This document shows, one piece after another, positions 22,028 through 31,930 of a stretch of 35,426 nt of DNA. The DNA is from Herpomyces periplanetae (Eukaryota; Ascomycota; Laboulbeniomycetes; Herpomycetales; Herpomycetaceae), in contig WMKJ01000124.1 in NCBI GenBank assembly GCA_009733715.1, positions 1 through 35,426 of the forward strand, given 5' to 3'. The position numbers were made by a program, and so were the translations under genes. The notes below the pieces were generated by a model that made no database searches, had not been told where the DNA came from, and saw only the letters and a list, made by a program, of their open reading frames with translations. Within the stretch, counting starts at the first letter, position 1. The number at the start of each line of letters is the position of its first letter.

Positions 22028-22553
22028 AATTTGTTCCGAAAATTAACTTGTCCAGCATACACAGTATTTTTCCCGCATAAGTTTGGCCTCTATCCTTGCC
22101 TTGCTAACTGGGCCAATCAGCTGGCTCACAGTAAATTTAGTGATACAAGTAGTGCTGATGTAATTGTACAGTAATTTGAAAGTTGTACGTACGTATGTGG
22201 GCGTGGGTGTGGGTGTGCATGCGTGTACTGAGCATTGGGTTAATTATCCTTTTCGCATAGTTTTAGCATAAACAACGCATCTCTTCTTCCATACTGTAGT
22301 TGATTGCACTCGGCAGATCTACATTACCCTTCGTGCGCCGCCACCTCCATCATTTGCAGGTATACTTTAGTTTACCCTCGGGAAACCATCTAAAGGTATG
22401 ACCGTACCTCGCCGGTGATTACTGTGAGCTTTTCTCCGGGCACGTCCACCCTAACACCACGCTTGTTGACATCCACGGACTCACGTGAATAGGCAATTTA
22501 GTCGATTACCGTTAAGGCGTAATAAAAGGGTAAACCCATACATTCCCTTCGTT

Positions 22554-24020
22554 ATGGTTCCAGCCGTCTTGGACAGTTTATTCGGTAAGATTTATATACA
22601 CGTATATAGTATACTATTACGAAGGGTTAACTAAACTTACCCAAACTTCAATACGTATTGGACGTAAAACGATAAAGCTGTCAATAAACCCGCCAGCATA
22701 ACGTCAGCGCAAGTTTTGCGAAATTTACAGGCTGCCTTTGCCACTTCCAACTTTTTCACGCCATGGCTGGCGGCTGAGCGTAAACGTTTAGAGGGAATAG
22801 CGGAAAAACAGTGTAGCGTTAAGCGTGAACGTCATTTCAAACGCGTTGACCAACGTGAACCGGAAATGTTGCCGCCGTTGACCCGTAACGCCAATTCTCC
22901 AGCACCAGATATTTCGGGTGAAATTCACGAAGGTTGCGCCGCCACCGCCACCGCCACCACTACAGGTGCGGGTATAAGTAGTGTGGCGTGTAAGGGTAAG
23001 GGTAAAGTCAAGGCTAATTATTCGAGATTAATGGCACGAGCTTCAAAAGTGCAAATTAAGATGGGGCATGGCGGTACGCTTGATCCAATGGCTACGGGGG
23101 TTCTCGTGGTAGGTGTAGGACGGGGTACGCGAGAATTGTCTACTATGATCAATTGCAAAAAAACTTACGAAGCGACACTTCTACTGGGTGCGTCAACTGA
23201 TACATACGATAGCGAAGGACGCGTAACAGCCTACGCTGAATATTCGCATGTGACGTCCCAAGTAATTTCACGTGCTCTGGATTCGTTCCGCGGTAGCATT
23301 TTACAGTACCCTCCGGTTTACTCGGCGGTTAAACAACAAGGAAAACCTTTGTATAAGTATGCACGTGAAGGGTTAACGCCACCCCGAGAGATTAGTGCAC
23401 GTTCAGTACAGGTTTACGAGTTGGATTTACTCGAATGGTTAGCCGGAGGAACACATGATTATACATTTCCCGAACCGATAAAGTCGGATGAACAGAGTAA
23501 CGAGACTAGGGAAGAATTACGGGCAAGTGAACCCGATTTCTCGGGGTCGCACGCGAAGGCAACAATTTCGACAAACTGCAATACAACGGTACAATCGGCA
23601 GACGAATTATTGAGTGAGATGAACGTGAGCGAAGCGAAGGAGGGTTTACGCTCAAATTTAACAAGCGAAAATATTCCAGGTAACATGCCACGTAAAGACA
23701 AACTCGTAAACAATACATCATTACCACCGGCAATACGTTTACGTGTAACAGCATCATCGGGATTTTATGTTCGTTCACTATGTCATGATTTAGCCAAAGC
23801 AGTGGGTAGCTTGGGGCATATGATAGCATTACGACGTACAAGGCAAGGGATTTATTCATTAGAAGAGGGTAATGTTCTCCCGTATGATTTACTGGTTAGT
23901 AATAGTGAATCGGAATGGGCACCTCATTTATCGGTGGCATTACGAAAATCTGCTGAATGGCTTAAAAGTTCCAAGATTGGTAAAAATGAGGGGGAAAATG
24001 AATGCAGAAAAGAGAAATGA
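22554..24020 (+). CDS. PUS4: tRNA pseudouridine-55 synthase (Pus4/TruB family), 2 exons
   Basis: Join(22554..22584, 22678..24020), 457 aa. A 31-nt first exon (MVPAVLDSLF) ends at GTAAGA; a 93-nt intron with a TTAACTAAAC branch leads to exon 2. Joining restores LFAVNKPASITSAQVLRNLQ, the TruB N-terminal KP-x-x-x-TS motif, which neither exon gives alone. The catalytic motif GHGGTLDPMATGVLVVG has the nucleophile Asp146. YPPVYSAVKQQGKPLYKYAREG and the C-terminal GFYVRSLCHDLAKAVGSLGH complete the domain. Pus4 makes Psi55 in the T-loop of nearly all tRNAs in nucleus and mitochondria, and can modify mRNAs. Compared with bacterial TruB there are two hydrophilic inserts, residues about 30-130 and about 255-345. 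A TCACGTGA box lies 66 bp upstream of the ATG. Confidence 0.93.
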
Positions 24021-24143
24021 AAATGTTATGGGAAAATATTCTGTTAAGTTTAATTATAAATTGTGGTAACAAAATTTTATGGCTGGATATATATGATGAC
24101 AACAAGGTTTGTATATATGTACACAGAAAAAACGGTACTGTTA

Positions 24144-26268
24144 CTAATCAAGGTTAGGAGTAGATTGTAGAGAGAGATTTTTATTGGGGGAAATTTCTGA
24201 AATAGAGTGTGACCGAGCCAAACTCGATAAAGGGCGCGGCGGTGGAGAAGCCTTAGCCGAGCGATTTTCAGCATAAGCCACGCTTACAAAGGAAGAAATG
24301 ACTAATAGAGCGCCTAACCAGTAAAGGGGACTTGTTGACTGCTTATCAAGCCACATTTGAATGACTAAAGACAATGGAATAGTCAAACACAAGGCCAAAG
24401 TTACGAGTAAAGGAGACGTTAACAAAACGGCTTGAGCCCAGCATAAATCGGAAGCCAGAGAACTTAAAGAATTGGCAAATATGATAAAGATAACACGGGT
24501 AGAAGTTGGAAGGGAAAAAGGTTCAATGTTTGAAAAGTGTAGAAGGATAAAACCGGGCCAAAGTAACAAGGAATTGTATAGGCCGACAAAGCCGAAAAAA
24601 ACGGGCATATTCACAATGGAGGAATGATCAGTAGAATTATTGGGATTAGCGCCGCTAAGACGTTTTTTCATGAGTACGGAATATATTCCGTAGAGTAATG
24701 CGGTGATAAGAGCCATTGAATCACCTAGGGCGATTTCACGGAAGGATTTATGGGGAAAAGTACCACGAAGTTCATCGGATTGACCGCTTAAATCAATACT
24801 GGATATTAAAGCTACACCGGCAAGTGATGCGATAACAGCGATAAATTTTGGATATGTAAATCTTTCGACACCAAAAGCTGCACCAATTAAGAGTGTCCAT
24901 ACACCGCTTGTGGATGAAAGGATAGTTGAACTTGATACGGTAGTTAAGCCTAAACAAACCGCTATGAGATAGTTTGCGGAAAACCATAGTATTGAGAATT
25001 CCAGACCAAGTCGAGCGGTTTGTTTAAGTGATAATTGTTTAGGGTGAAGGGTAATTGTACGGGATAAGGGTGAAAGTTCGTGGGTTACGACAATCGGAGA
25101 TGTTGTATGAGAGTGTTGTGGTAAACGATGGGAAGAGGGAGGATGATTCGACGTTGAATGAGTATCGGTTAACTCGAAGGAGTTAATAGTTTTGCCTTCG
25201 CATGAGTCCGAAGATGGACAAGGGAGATTGCCCTTTTTTTTTGAAATGTTTTCATTTTGGCGAGGGATAAATTCAGGATCATGATCGGCATAATGTGGAG
25301 AAGAATTTTGTAGAGGGGAATCATCGGATAAATTTGAATTGTTAAACTCAACCGTATAATCCCAGATGGTAGTGGTAGGAGAATTGGTATCATCGAGATA
25401 AGGGTGGGGGGAATCGGAAGAAGTATCGATGTGATTAACACGCCGGTAATCGCGCTTAAGATTTTTCCAAATTTGATGACGAAGGTTGGATAAACGCTGA
25501 AAAATTCTTGACCAAAAGAAGATTGAGCAAAGATTTCGCGGTATACGACCGATTCCAGTGATAATATCGGATAATTCGGCCTTGGTAGTGGAAGCTTCGG
25601 TGGGAGAGCTGCGTAGGCGTTTTAGGATAATATAAACGAGAGGAACGATAAAGAAGGTTGAATTAATGTAAGTAGTGAAGTAAGGTTTACTGTAAGTTTT
25701 ATCGGCAAAAATGTCCTGTTACAAGAAGATATGAGCATTTAAGTAGGGGGATGAGACAGGAGTATGTTTAAGGGAGAGGAGGAAGAAAATGGAATGGAGG
25801 ACTTACGCTGGCTAAAAAGTTGGATATAGTCCATAAAATTACGGTTAAAAGTACTAATGCGATGCCAAAATATTGGTTCCAAACGCTCGTATTATCATTT
25901 GAGAAATCAGTATTAAAATGAGAAGATGAAGGGGAGGTAGTAGTTTGAATGGTAGGGAGAGGGTGGGAGAGGGAGCGGGAGCGGGAGCGTGAATAGGATC
26001 GAGAGTGAGAATGAGAGCGAGAGGGAGAGTTGGAGGACGCATGAAAATTCCGATGAGTTGGTTCAAGTTCTATGGAAGATTTAACGGATAAAGAATCCAC
26101 TAATAAATGACTACGCTTTCCAGTAGCGTTAACGGCAGTATACTCGACGGATGATATATCTTGAACGAAAGAGAAGCTATTACGTGATGTCGAATCATCC
26201 CAAGGCTTTGTGGAATTTGAACCGAATTTGCTGGAAGTAACATCGAAAGAAGCATCCGCGTGAATCAT
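24144..26268 (-). CDS. SLC35F5/YML018C-type drug/metabolite-transporter superfamily carrier, 2 exons
   Basis: Complement(join(24144..25715, 25807..26268)), 677 aa; the 91-nt intron has a GTAAGT donor and lies in the first span, phase 0. Ten spans can be seen: GIALVLLTVILWTISNFLAS and PYFTTYINSTFFIVPLVYII, then eight after a long loop, ending PLYWLGALLVISSFVSVAYA. The conserved LYGIYSVLMKKR and SDLCWAQAVLL motifs match yeast YML018C/Thi74 and human SLC35F5, which lie in the vacuolar or Golgi membrane; the substrate is unknown. Odd points are an N-terminal extension of about 130 residues with an Arg/Ser run (SHSRSYSRSRSRSLSH) and an insert of about 160 hydrophilic residues between spans 2 and 3. 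Both are probably cytosolic and phosphorylatable. The frame is uninterrupted from 25715 to the stop. Confidence 0.88.
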
Positions 26269-27038
26269 TCTAGATAAGCATCAATTAAAGCCCCCGAAAA
26301 AAAATGTATTTCCAGATTAAAATATGAACGAGGGAATAAATGTGTGCAGAAAGAAAAATTAGTCTACTCTAAAATATCAAATGGACGCAAGCACACACCT
26401 TTCCCCACTATGCGGGTCACGTTACTTGTTGGTCACGTGAAGGTTATCGTGCCAGAGGAACTGGGGGAAGGACCCCGTAGCAAGCGGCTGACTAATAGAA
26501 CCGACACCATCAATCCACCGGGTCATCACGGGACATTTCCTGGAGTGTAAGGGCTGAGTCAGCACTATCTTGTCGGGAAAATGTCAATCCGGGCTAGCTA
26601 CCAAGAGTGGCGCAGGCTTGTGTTGTAGGGGAAAATTTGTGAAGAACAATCTTCAATTGACCATTTCTGATAAATAAATTTGCCAAACTGCCTAGCCGTA
26701 TACTAAATAATATTAAGTTTGTTAACTCTTTGAAGCACATCGGGTAATATAATCATTTATTTACACACAAAACAATCATCTGCATTTATACCAATTAACC
26801 GTTAACAATACTATCTCATACGCAGCTATCAGGTCAATCGTCCTTTGGGTCACACACTTTCACGATACATGACATGTCATACGCTATGCAGGTTTGAAAT
26901 ACGATAAAGGTTAAGCTACAAGAATTTTTATTAACAAAGGGTCCAAATGATTTTTCGTTGAGCATATAAGAGTTATCCGAGTTTCTTCAATAAGCTTAAC
27001 CACATTCTTCCAACTTCTCGTTAAATTAATATTATTAT
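26269..27038. promoter_or_regulatory. Upstream region of the carrier gene; 3' end of Ypt7
   Basis: A TCACGTGA box at 26433-26440 lies 165 bp before the carrier ATG, in a GC-richer patch (26400-26640). The right half (26650-27038) is AT-rich and should hold the Ypt7 3' untranslated region. The 68-codon plus frame at 26344-26550 has no coding character. I see no gene. Confidence 0.5.
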
Positions 27039-28320
27039 TTAACAAGAACAACTTTCTTGTGGCCTCTCTAACGATAAAGGTAAGGCTTCGGGAAATTCAG
27101 TTTGAAAATCAGCTGCTTCTTCTTGAGCAAGAGCTTGTCTTGCGATAACTATTTACTCATTGATTCATTCAAAATTAATAAAATTGATCAAGTGTAATTA
27201 CCCCTAAGGTGGCAATCATTTCCTATACACTGAACAAGTACTCATTAACTTACCTTCAAATGCTTGCTGTACATTGGTATCCTCTTTGGCCGAAGTTTCA
27301 AAGTACAGAATTCCCTTTTTCTCCTGGCAATAAGCTTTCGCATGCTTTGTGGAAACCTTTATCCATAAGGGTTTATCATCAAATTTGTTAGTTGACAACA
27401 ATCGACATCATCAAATCCCGTTTTAATAATACTTACCGCTCGCTTCGATGGATCAATATCAATTTTATTTCCAATTACCACCTATACAAACGTTTAAGCA
27501 TAGCGTTAGTTAAACGTTAACCCACGAACGACAATAAAGTGCTGAACTGTATAAAAATTTTTCGGGAGCGTACAAAAGGAAAATTTTCCGGATCCATAGG
27601 ACCAGCTTGAATTAAAAACTCATCACGCCATGCATCGAGTGAGTCAAAACTTTTAGAATTATTAACATCGTATACCAATACGCAACAATCAGCTCCACGA
27701 TAGAACGCTACACCCAGGGATTGAAAACGCTCTTGTCCAGCTGTATCCCATAACTAAACGTTAACGAGTCAGATTGCTTGAATAAAATAAAGTGCATAGA
27801 TTGGGGGCGAGGTAAGCTAACCTGTAACGTAACAAGTCTGCCGTCGATTACGAGATCTTTGGACAGGAAATCAGCGCCAATTGTAGCCTTGTAGCTTGTG
27901 CTGAACTCTTTTCGAATCTGAAGTATTACATGATATATTGCATTAATCAGATCACCCGCACGCGCTTAAATGTTGGTTGGAGAAAAAACAAGGGTAAAAA
28001 AGTGTTCTTTGGATATACGGGACGATGAATGAAAGATATAACATCCTAATGTATTTCACGCACGTATTGGTTCATGAGACTAGTTTTGCCTACTCCACTT
28101 TCACCCAGAATGATAACCTGCACATTCGTACATATACAGGAATGGATTGCCCGAGTATTAGCAAGGTATACACATGCTATCCAGTGATTAAGTGAGGATA
28201 TAAAACGCGTGCTTGGGCGCAGGCGTTTCAATATGAAGAGGTGGGCACGAAGACGTGTGAGAAATGATAAATTATTAGACGCACCTTGAGTAAAATTTTC
28301 TTGCGCGAAGCTTGGGCCAT
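27039..28320 (-). CDS. YPT7: Rab7-family GTPase Ypt7, 7 exons
   Basis: Complement(join(27039..27148, 27254..27356, 27437..27481, 27574..27753, 27822..27917, 28064..28117, 28285..28320)), 207 aa, the usual Rab7 length. All six introns (167, 146, 68, 92, 80 and 105 nt) keep phase. Motifs in order: P-loop GESGVGKT (17-24), effector region with [26 protein letters not shown], and the C-terminal CSC that is geranylgeranylated. The [18 protein letters not shown] and [18 protein letters not shown] blocks are diagnostic of Rab7. Ypt7 drives late endosome/autophagosome fusion with the vacuole and homotypic vacuole fusion, through HOPS and Mon1-Ccz1. Three CTG codons sit at Rab7-conserved leucines. The leader may be spliced too: a GTAAGT lies near 28618 on the minus strand. 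Confidence 0.96.
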
Positions 28321-29041
28321 TGACGGGAATGTTGAAAATGTTGAATTAATCAATTAACGAGAGAACACTCCGTCGTTGACGCCTGGTTAACTAAACGTTT
28401 AATTCACGTTAAACATATACAAGCGTATTTGCGAATGCATACATACACTGAATTCCGCGGACAGGGTTATTCCAATTTTTCACATTCTAAGTAAAACGAT
28501 ACGTTTAATACCATGACATATATATATATGCGTATACGTATATTCATACACTGGTCGAATTTGAACCGTGATAATCCAAGGTAAAGGTCGTGTATATGGG
28601 AAGAAAAATGATCAATATCGACTTACTATGAAAAATTGGAATACACTTAAATGGGTAACCGATGGTACAGGTGCAGAGGAGAAAATGGCGTAGAGAGTAA
28701 GAATGTTTAGAATTTTAATAAAGTAAGAGTTAAAGGAAAAAACACGGGTAAATTTAAGCCAAAAATAAAAAAAATTTGTCCGAGTAGAGACAAGATTAAA
28801 AGTCATTTGTATTCATCTAGCATTCCATCACATTCTTCTATTCACACTTTTCCTCCACAAACTAATCCGACAAATAATCTCCAATCCGGCCCGATTCAAC
28901 CCACCGGCGGCTTACCCCTCCTTATTCGGCTCATATTGTATCCAAATCGGGCACAATCCAATCACCCGACTGACGTCATAACTCGGCTACTACGGTACGA
29001 TGTGCTTCCGAGGCACGTGCTGAGCGGGATGTGGGGAAGGC
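28321..29041. promoter_or_regulatory. Ypt7 upstream region and Irc6/AAGAB 3' flank
   Basis: A T-rich minus-strand leader at 28620-28800 ends in a GTAAGT donor near 28618. TTAACCAG-type acceptors lie closer to the Ypt7 ATG, so a spliced Ypt7 leader is likely; the 64-codon frame at 28612-28806 would be part of it. TGACGTCA is at 28971-28978 and CACGTG at 29014-29019. I see no other gene. Confidence 0.45.
28971..28978. promoter_or_regulatory. TGACGTCA, CRE-type bZIP site
   Basis: Second perfect CRE palindrome of the window, 35 bp from a CACGTG box (29014-29019), the same pairing as in the Ctu2 promoter. Confidence 0.45.
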
Positions 29042-30364
29042 TCAATCTAGGTCTAAATCGGCAGTTTTAACGTTGAAAACTTGGGATACTAACTGTCGAG
29101 CCATTTCTCGTCTTGATTGCTCCGCTATCTTTCCCTTTAAATCTATCATTATCATTGTACAGTTAACTGTTACTGTGCTCGGAGCACGTGACTTTTCGAC
29201 AGGAAGAGGTTGACTTGGGGTTTGGTGGGGAATAAATTAGGAATTTTTGGGAATACTTACCTCGTATACACTTAATTTGGTGTATGTATTGCTCAAAATT
29301 GCTCACGTCCTCTTCACAGCCTTGACTGGTGTGAATTGGTTGATCAAGTTCATTGAGTATTTTATCAGTTTTATCTTGTTTGTTAGTTATCTCAGTCGGG
29401 GAATTTTGTACATTGTCTTCCTGAAGTTCATGTAATTCCCAATTATTAACGCTAAGTGATTCTCGTACTCGTTCCATTCCTTGTTTTTCTGGAACAGTCA
29501 AACCATACCTCACACTACGTTAACTAGCATCAGTGGAAAATCTACGCCAACATACCATTAAATTCATTCAATCCACTCTTGTCCATATCGATATATTCGA
29601 AACCGCAACTTCCACATAAATCATCCAAATGTTCATTTGTTAATTGATCATCATCGTCATTATTATTATTGTTATTGTTATTATTGTTGTTGATGTTGTT
29701 ACCGCCTTCTTGACTTTGCTTTACGCCCGCTGCTATCAAGACACCGTCAAACTGCTCGGAAAAAACTTTATCCACGGCCTGTTTAATGCAGTCTAGGTAG
29801 GATTTGATGATTTCCTACATTCCGAATTAAAGATGCGCGTACATATGGTAAATTAGCCCATGATTTGTAAGTGTATGATAAAGAATTGAATAATTTAACA
29901 AAAGTCTACGTCGTGTAGCTACACACACACACCGTTGTCTGGCATGAACTTATCTTGCAAAAGCAGAATATCCACGCTCCTATTGCACGGATGACTTCTG
30001 ACGCTTCGGGTTCCATAAACTCCAATTTCCACGTTTCAAGGTCTGTTATAGTATCCATCCAGATCATGAGGTCTTTTTTAAAATATGGCGTTACAAGTTC
30101 CCAGCCTACACTATTACCCTTGACGGCTTGACAAGAAGGATTCTTTTTATTATCGATGTTTATCAAGTCTTAATTTGCCCATCGGCTTCCCCCTTCCACG
30201 GGGGTTTTTTGGTTAATTAACCCTTCAAAAACGTGACAATTCTCTAGTTTTACATCTTAATTATTCACATGAGTTTACTCACCTTTGACAAATTGGTGTA
30301 CGTTGACATCCGGTGGTCCGATCACCATAATCCTCCGCATATCGTTAACGTCGGTCATAGCCAT
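29042..30364 (-). CDS. AAGAB/p34-type clathrin-adaptor chaperone (Irc6 family), 5 exons
   Basis: Complement(join(29042..29142, 29261..29488, 29556..29814, 29933..30168, 30283..30364)), 301 aa; introns of 118, 67, 118 and 114 nt all keep phase. The N-terminal Rab-like pseudo-GTPase fold starts MRRIMVIGPPDVNVHQFVKD and includes PEASEVIRAIGAWIFCF and EQFDGVLIAAGV. CGSCGFEYIDMDKSGLNEFN plus KQGMERVRESLSVNNW matches the GFELVEL...GVKRIVQALNANVW block of human AAGAB. The C-terminal helix KGKIAEQSRREMARQLVSQV matches its last conserved helix. AAGAB assembles AP-1 and AP-2 adaptor hemicomplexes; yeast Irc6 is the small relative. An asparagine tract of about 14 residues (145-158) followed by aspartates sits in a surface loop. 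The intron 4 acceptor was chosen by branch site (TTAAC) and by alignment with AAGAB from memory. Confidence 0.85.
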
Positions 30365-30805
30365 GTTCAATCAAGAAATGTTCGCCGTTTCAAGTACCAA
30401 TAAAAAATGTAATAATAGGGACTAGAATTTTCCACTTTCTCACCAATTTAAAAAGAATGTGATATCAAAATTCACATGTTATTCCATAAGTCAACTTATT
30501 TTGTAGAGTATTTAACCACTACCTCCCATTTTCCAAAAAGCCCGTCCGTTAAATCAGAGTTCCATGGGTCATCATTCCGTTATCTCGATAACCACCCGTC
30601 ACACATCGTAGGAATTTGTCTCTACAGTATCATGTGACATAGATTTGTCGGTGTTGAGGGCAAGGAGGGGAAAAGAGGTTGAGGGAAACGGGGGATACAA
30701 TTGGTAATATTTTAATAAATAGAAGAGTAGTATACGGGTGATTTAACAAGGGTATGATTTAACGGTCTAGTTAAGAAGGGATTTGGTCCCGTAGTCGAGG
30801 TTTAA
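30365..30805. promoter_or_regulatory. Irc6/AAGAB promoter and tRNA upstream flank
   Basis: AT-rich on the left, then plus-strand purine-rich from about 30650. No CACGTG box and no gene are visible. The tRNA begins after TTTAA. Confidence 0.5.
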
Positions 30806-30926
30806 GGCGAGGTGGCCGAGTGGTTATGGCGCTAGTTTCAGGAAAGGCTTGGGCGCGCGGGGGGGTGAACTCCCGCGAAGTATACTAGTGGTGAAAACCT
30901 CGTGGGTTCGAGTCCCACCCTCGTCA
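30806..30926 (+). tRNA. tRNA-Leu(CAG) with a 40-nt intron
   Basis: The acceptor stem GGCGAGG (30806-30812) pairs with CCTCGTC (30919-30925), discriminator A. The A box is TGGCCGAGTGG and the B box GGTTCGAGTCC. The anticodon stem CTAGT pairs with ACTAG (30884-30888) only if a 40-nt intron (30843-30882) is removed at the canonical position after base 37, leaving the loop TTCAGGT with anticodon CAG (30839-30841). The T stem is GTGGG/CCCAC. The long variable arm and A73 fit leucine, and U33 is normal, unlike the G33 of CUG-serine tRNAs. The intron holds a strong GC hairpin (CGCGGG with CCCGCG). A T5 Pol III terminator follows at 30929-30933. No CCA is encoded, as expected in eukaryotes. Confidence 0.93.
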
Positions 30927-30928
30927 GG

Positions 30929-30941
30929 TTTTTCGATTTTT
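30929..30941 (+). terminator. RNA polymerase III terminator of tRNA-Leu
   Basis: Two T5 runs (30929-30933 and 30937-30941) start 2 bases after the discriminator base, the normal Pol III stop signal. Confidence 0.8.
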
Positions 30942-31135
30942 ACATTTTGCATATTGGGCAACAAAAATTACAGGATCGGGAAAACGTAGGCCAGACAAGG
31001 GGATGACTGGCTGAGATGATGGGAAAGGGATTCACAAATTTTATGACGGTAGTTGTATACAAGAAAAAATTTATTGAGCGCGACCAAGGGAGGACGATAA
31101 ACAAGGAGAAACAACTAGTTAAGAAACTAAGCTAT

Positions 31136-31930
31136 TTAACGATTGCCGCCAACATTACCGGGAACGGAAGTAGTAGGAGGGGCACCGGGTCGGTGATGAC
31201 CTCGGGCTCGGCTAACGGTAGCCCTACCACGGGCTAAACCGACACCGCGACCTTTTCGGTCACGCTGTCGAAACATGGGAGCATTTCTGGAGGAATAGGG
31301 GAGGGGAGTTTGTTAGTAAAGTGATTTAGTGCGTGATGAAAGGTTGACAAGATGGATTAGATTAGTGTACCGTAACATATCAGGAACAATAAAAAAGCGT
31401 ACGTGGGAACCACGAATATAAGCTTGATCTAAATGGCTAACTCGGCCATCACGAGCTGTAACGGTTATATCCTTTAATTGAACGTTCATGTTGTCCTCAG
31501 CTAGAATAATGATAAAGTAAGTTAGTCGAATAAAGGGAAAAGTGAGGCTAGGTACAGTTCAATGATTGCAGGAGCGTATGAACAAGCGTATATTGGTATG
31601 GAGAAGTACAGCGGAGAATGGTAAACATTAGCGTGGGAAAGGGCACGTGAAATTAATAAACAACAAGCAACGGAGGGGAATTGTAGCCCAAGGTATATTT
31701 AAGTATATGTATATTATGATTAACGAACCCTCCAGAAGTTTTCCACGATAAATTTGTCCCGTAGTAAGTTCAAGGGTCACAACGTGTCCCTAGCATGAAT
31801 AAATTTGGGAGTAAAATGTACGTTAATAAGGTAAAATTTGAGAAGAGAAAATTGGATGCGAATTTAAGGGATTTTTGCATACCATTGCTTCGTTTAACAG
31901 TTTAATGGGAATTCCTATAGTGCTCGTCAT
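31136..31930 (-). CDS. SMD3: Spliceosomal Sm core protein SmD3, 4 exons
   Basis: Complement(join(31136..31286, 31371..31500, 31729..31789, 31883..31930)), 129 aa; introns of 84, 228 and 93 nt keep phase. It reads [16 protein letters not shown], then [60 protein letters not shown], then an Arg/Gly-rich tail. These are the Sm1 and Sm2 motifs with the SmD3-specific IRGS and [13 protein letters not shown]. SmD3 pairs with SmB in the heptameric ring on U1, U2, U4 and U5 snRNAs. The second intron uses a GTTCGT donor, weaker than the others, and contains a CACGTG box at 31644. The gene diverges from the small membrane-protein gene across two more CACGTG boxes. Confidence 0.96.

Larger units (their letters stand above)
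20759..22553. other. Region upstream of Pus4 with GT microsatellites and possible unresolved exons
   Basis: It holds a 9-base G run near 20851, a GTGTGC/GTGCGC-rich stretch at 21292-21345, and a (GT)n tract at 21482-21507. CACGTG boxes lie at 21479, 22020 and 22482; the last two sit in GTCACGTGAC (22018-22027) and TCACGTGA (22481-22488), the latter 66 bp before the Pus4 ATG. Fragments that may be exons of a plus-strand gene are discussed under findings: the frame ending about 21248 with LMPLPPHPTILHRHIQSML, a short piece after CCTTAG at 21672 with a GTGAGT donor, and a piece after GTCCAG at 22052. I could not connect them. Confidence 0.4.

Noticed and set aside
29489-29513. An earlier acceptor (GTGAG at about 29512) for Irc6 intron 3.
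   Set aside because: It breaks the frame. The TTCCAG acceptor before 29488 keeps phase and restores the alignment with human AAGAB.
30806-30926. Possible tRNA-Ser(CAG), which would mean a recoded CUG codon.
   Set aside because: The discriminator is A and base 33 is U. CTG codons in Ypt7 fall on conserved leucines.
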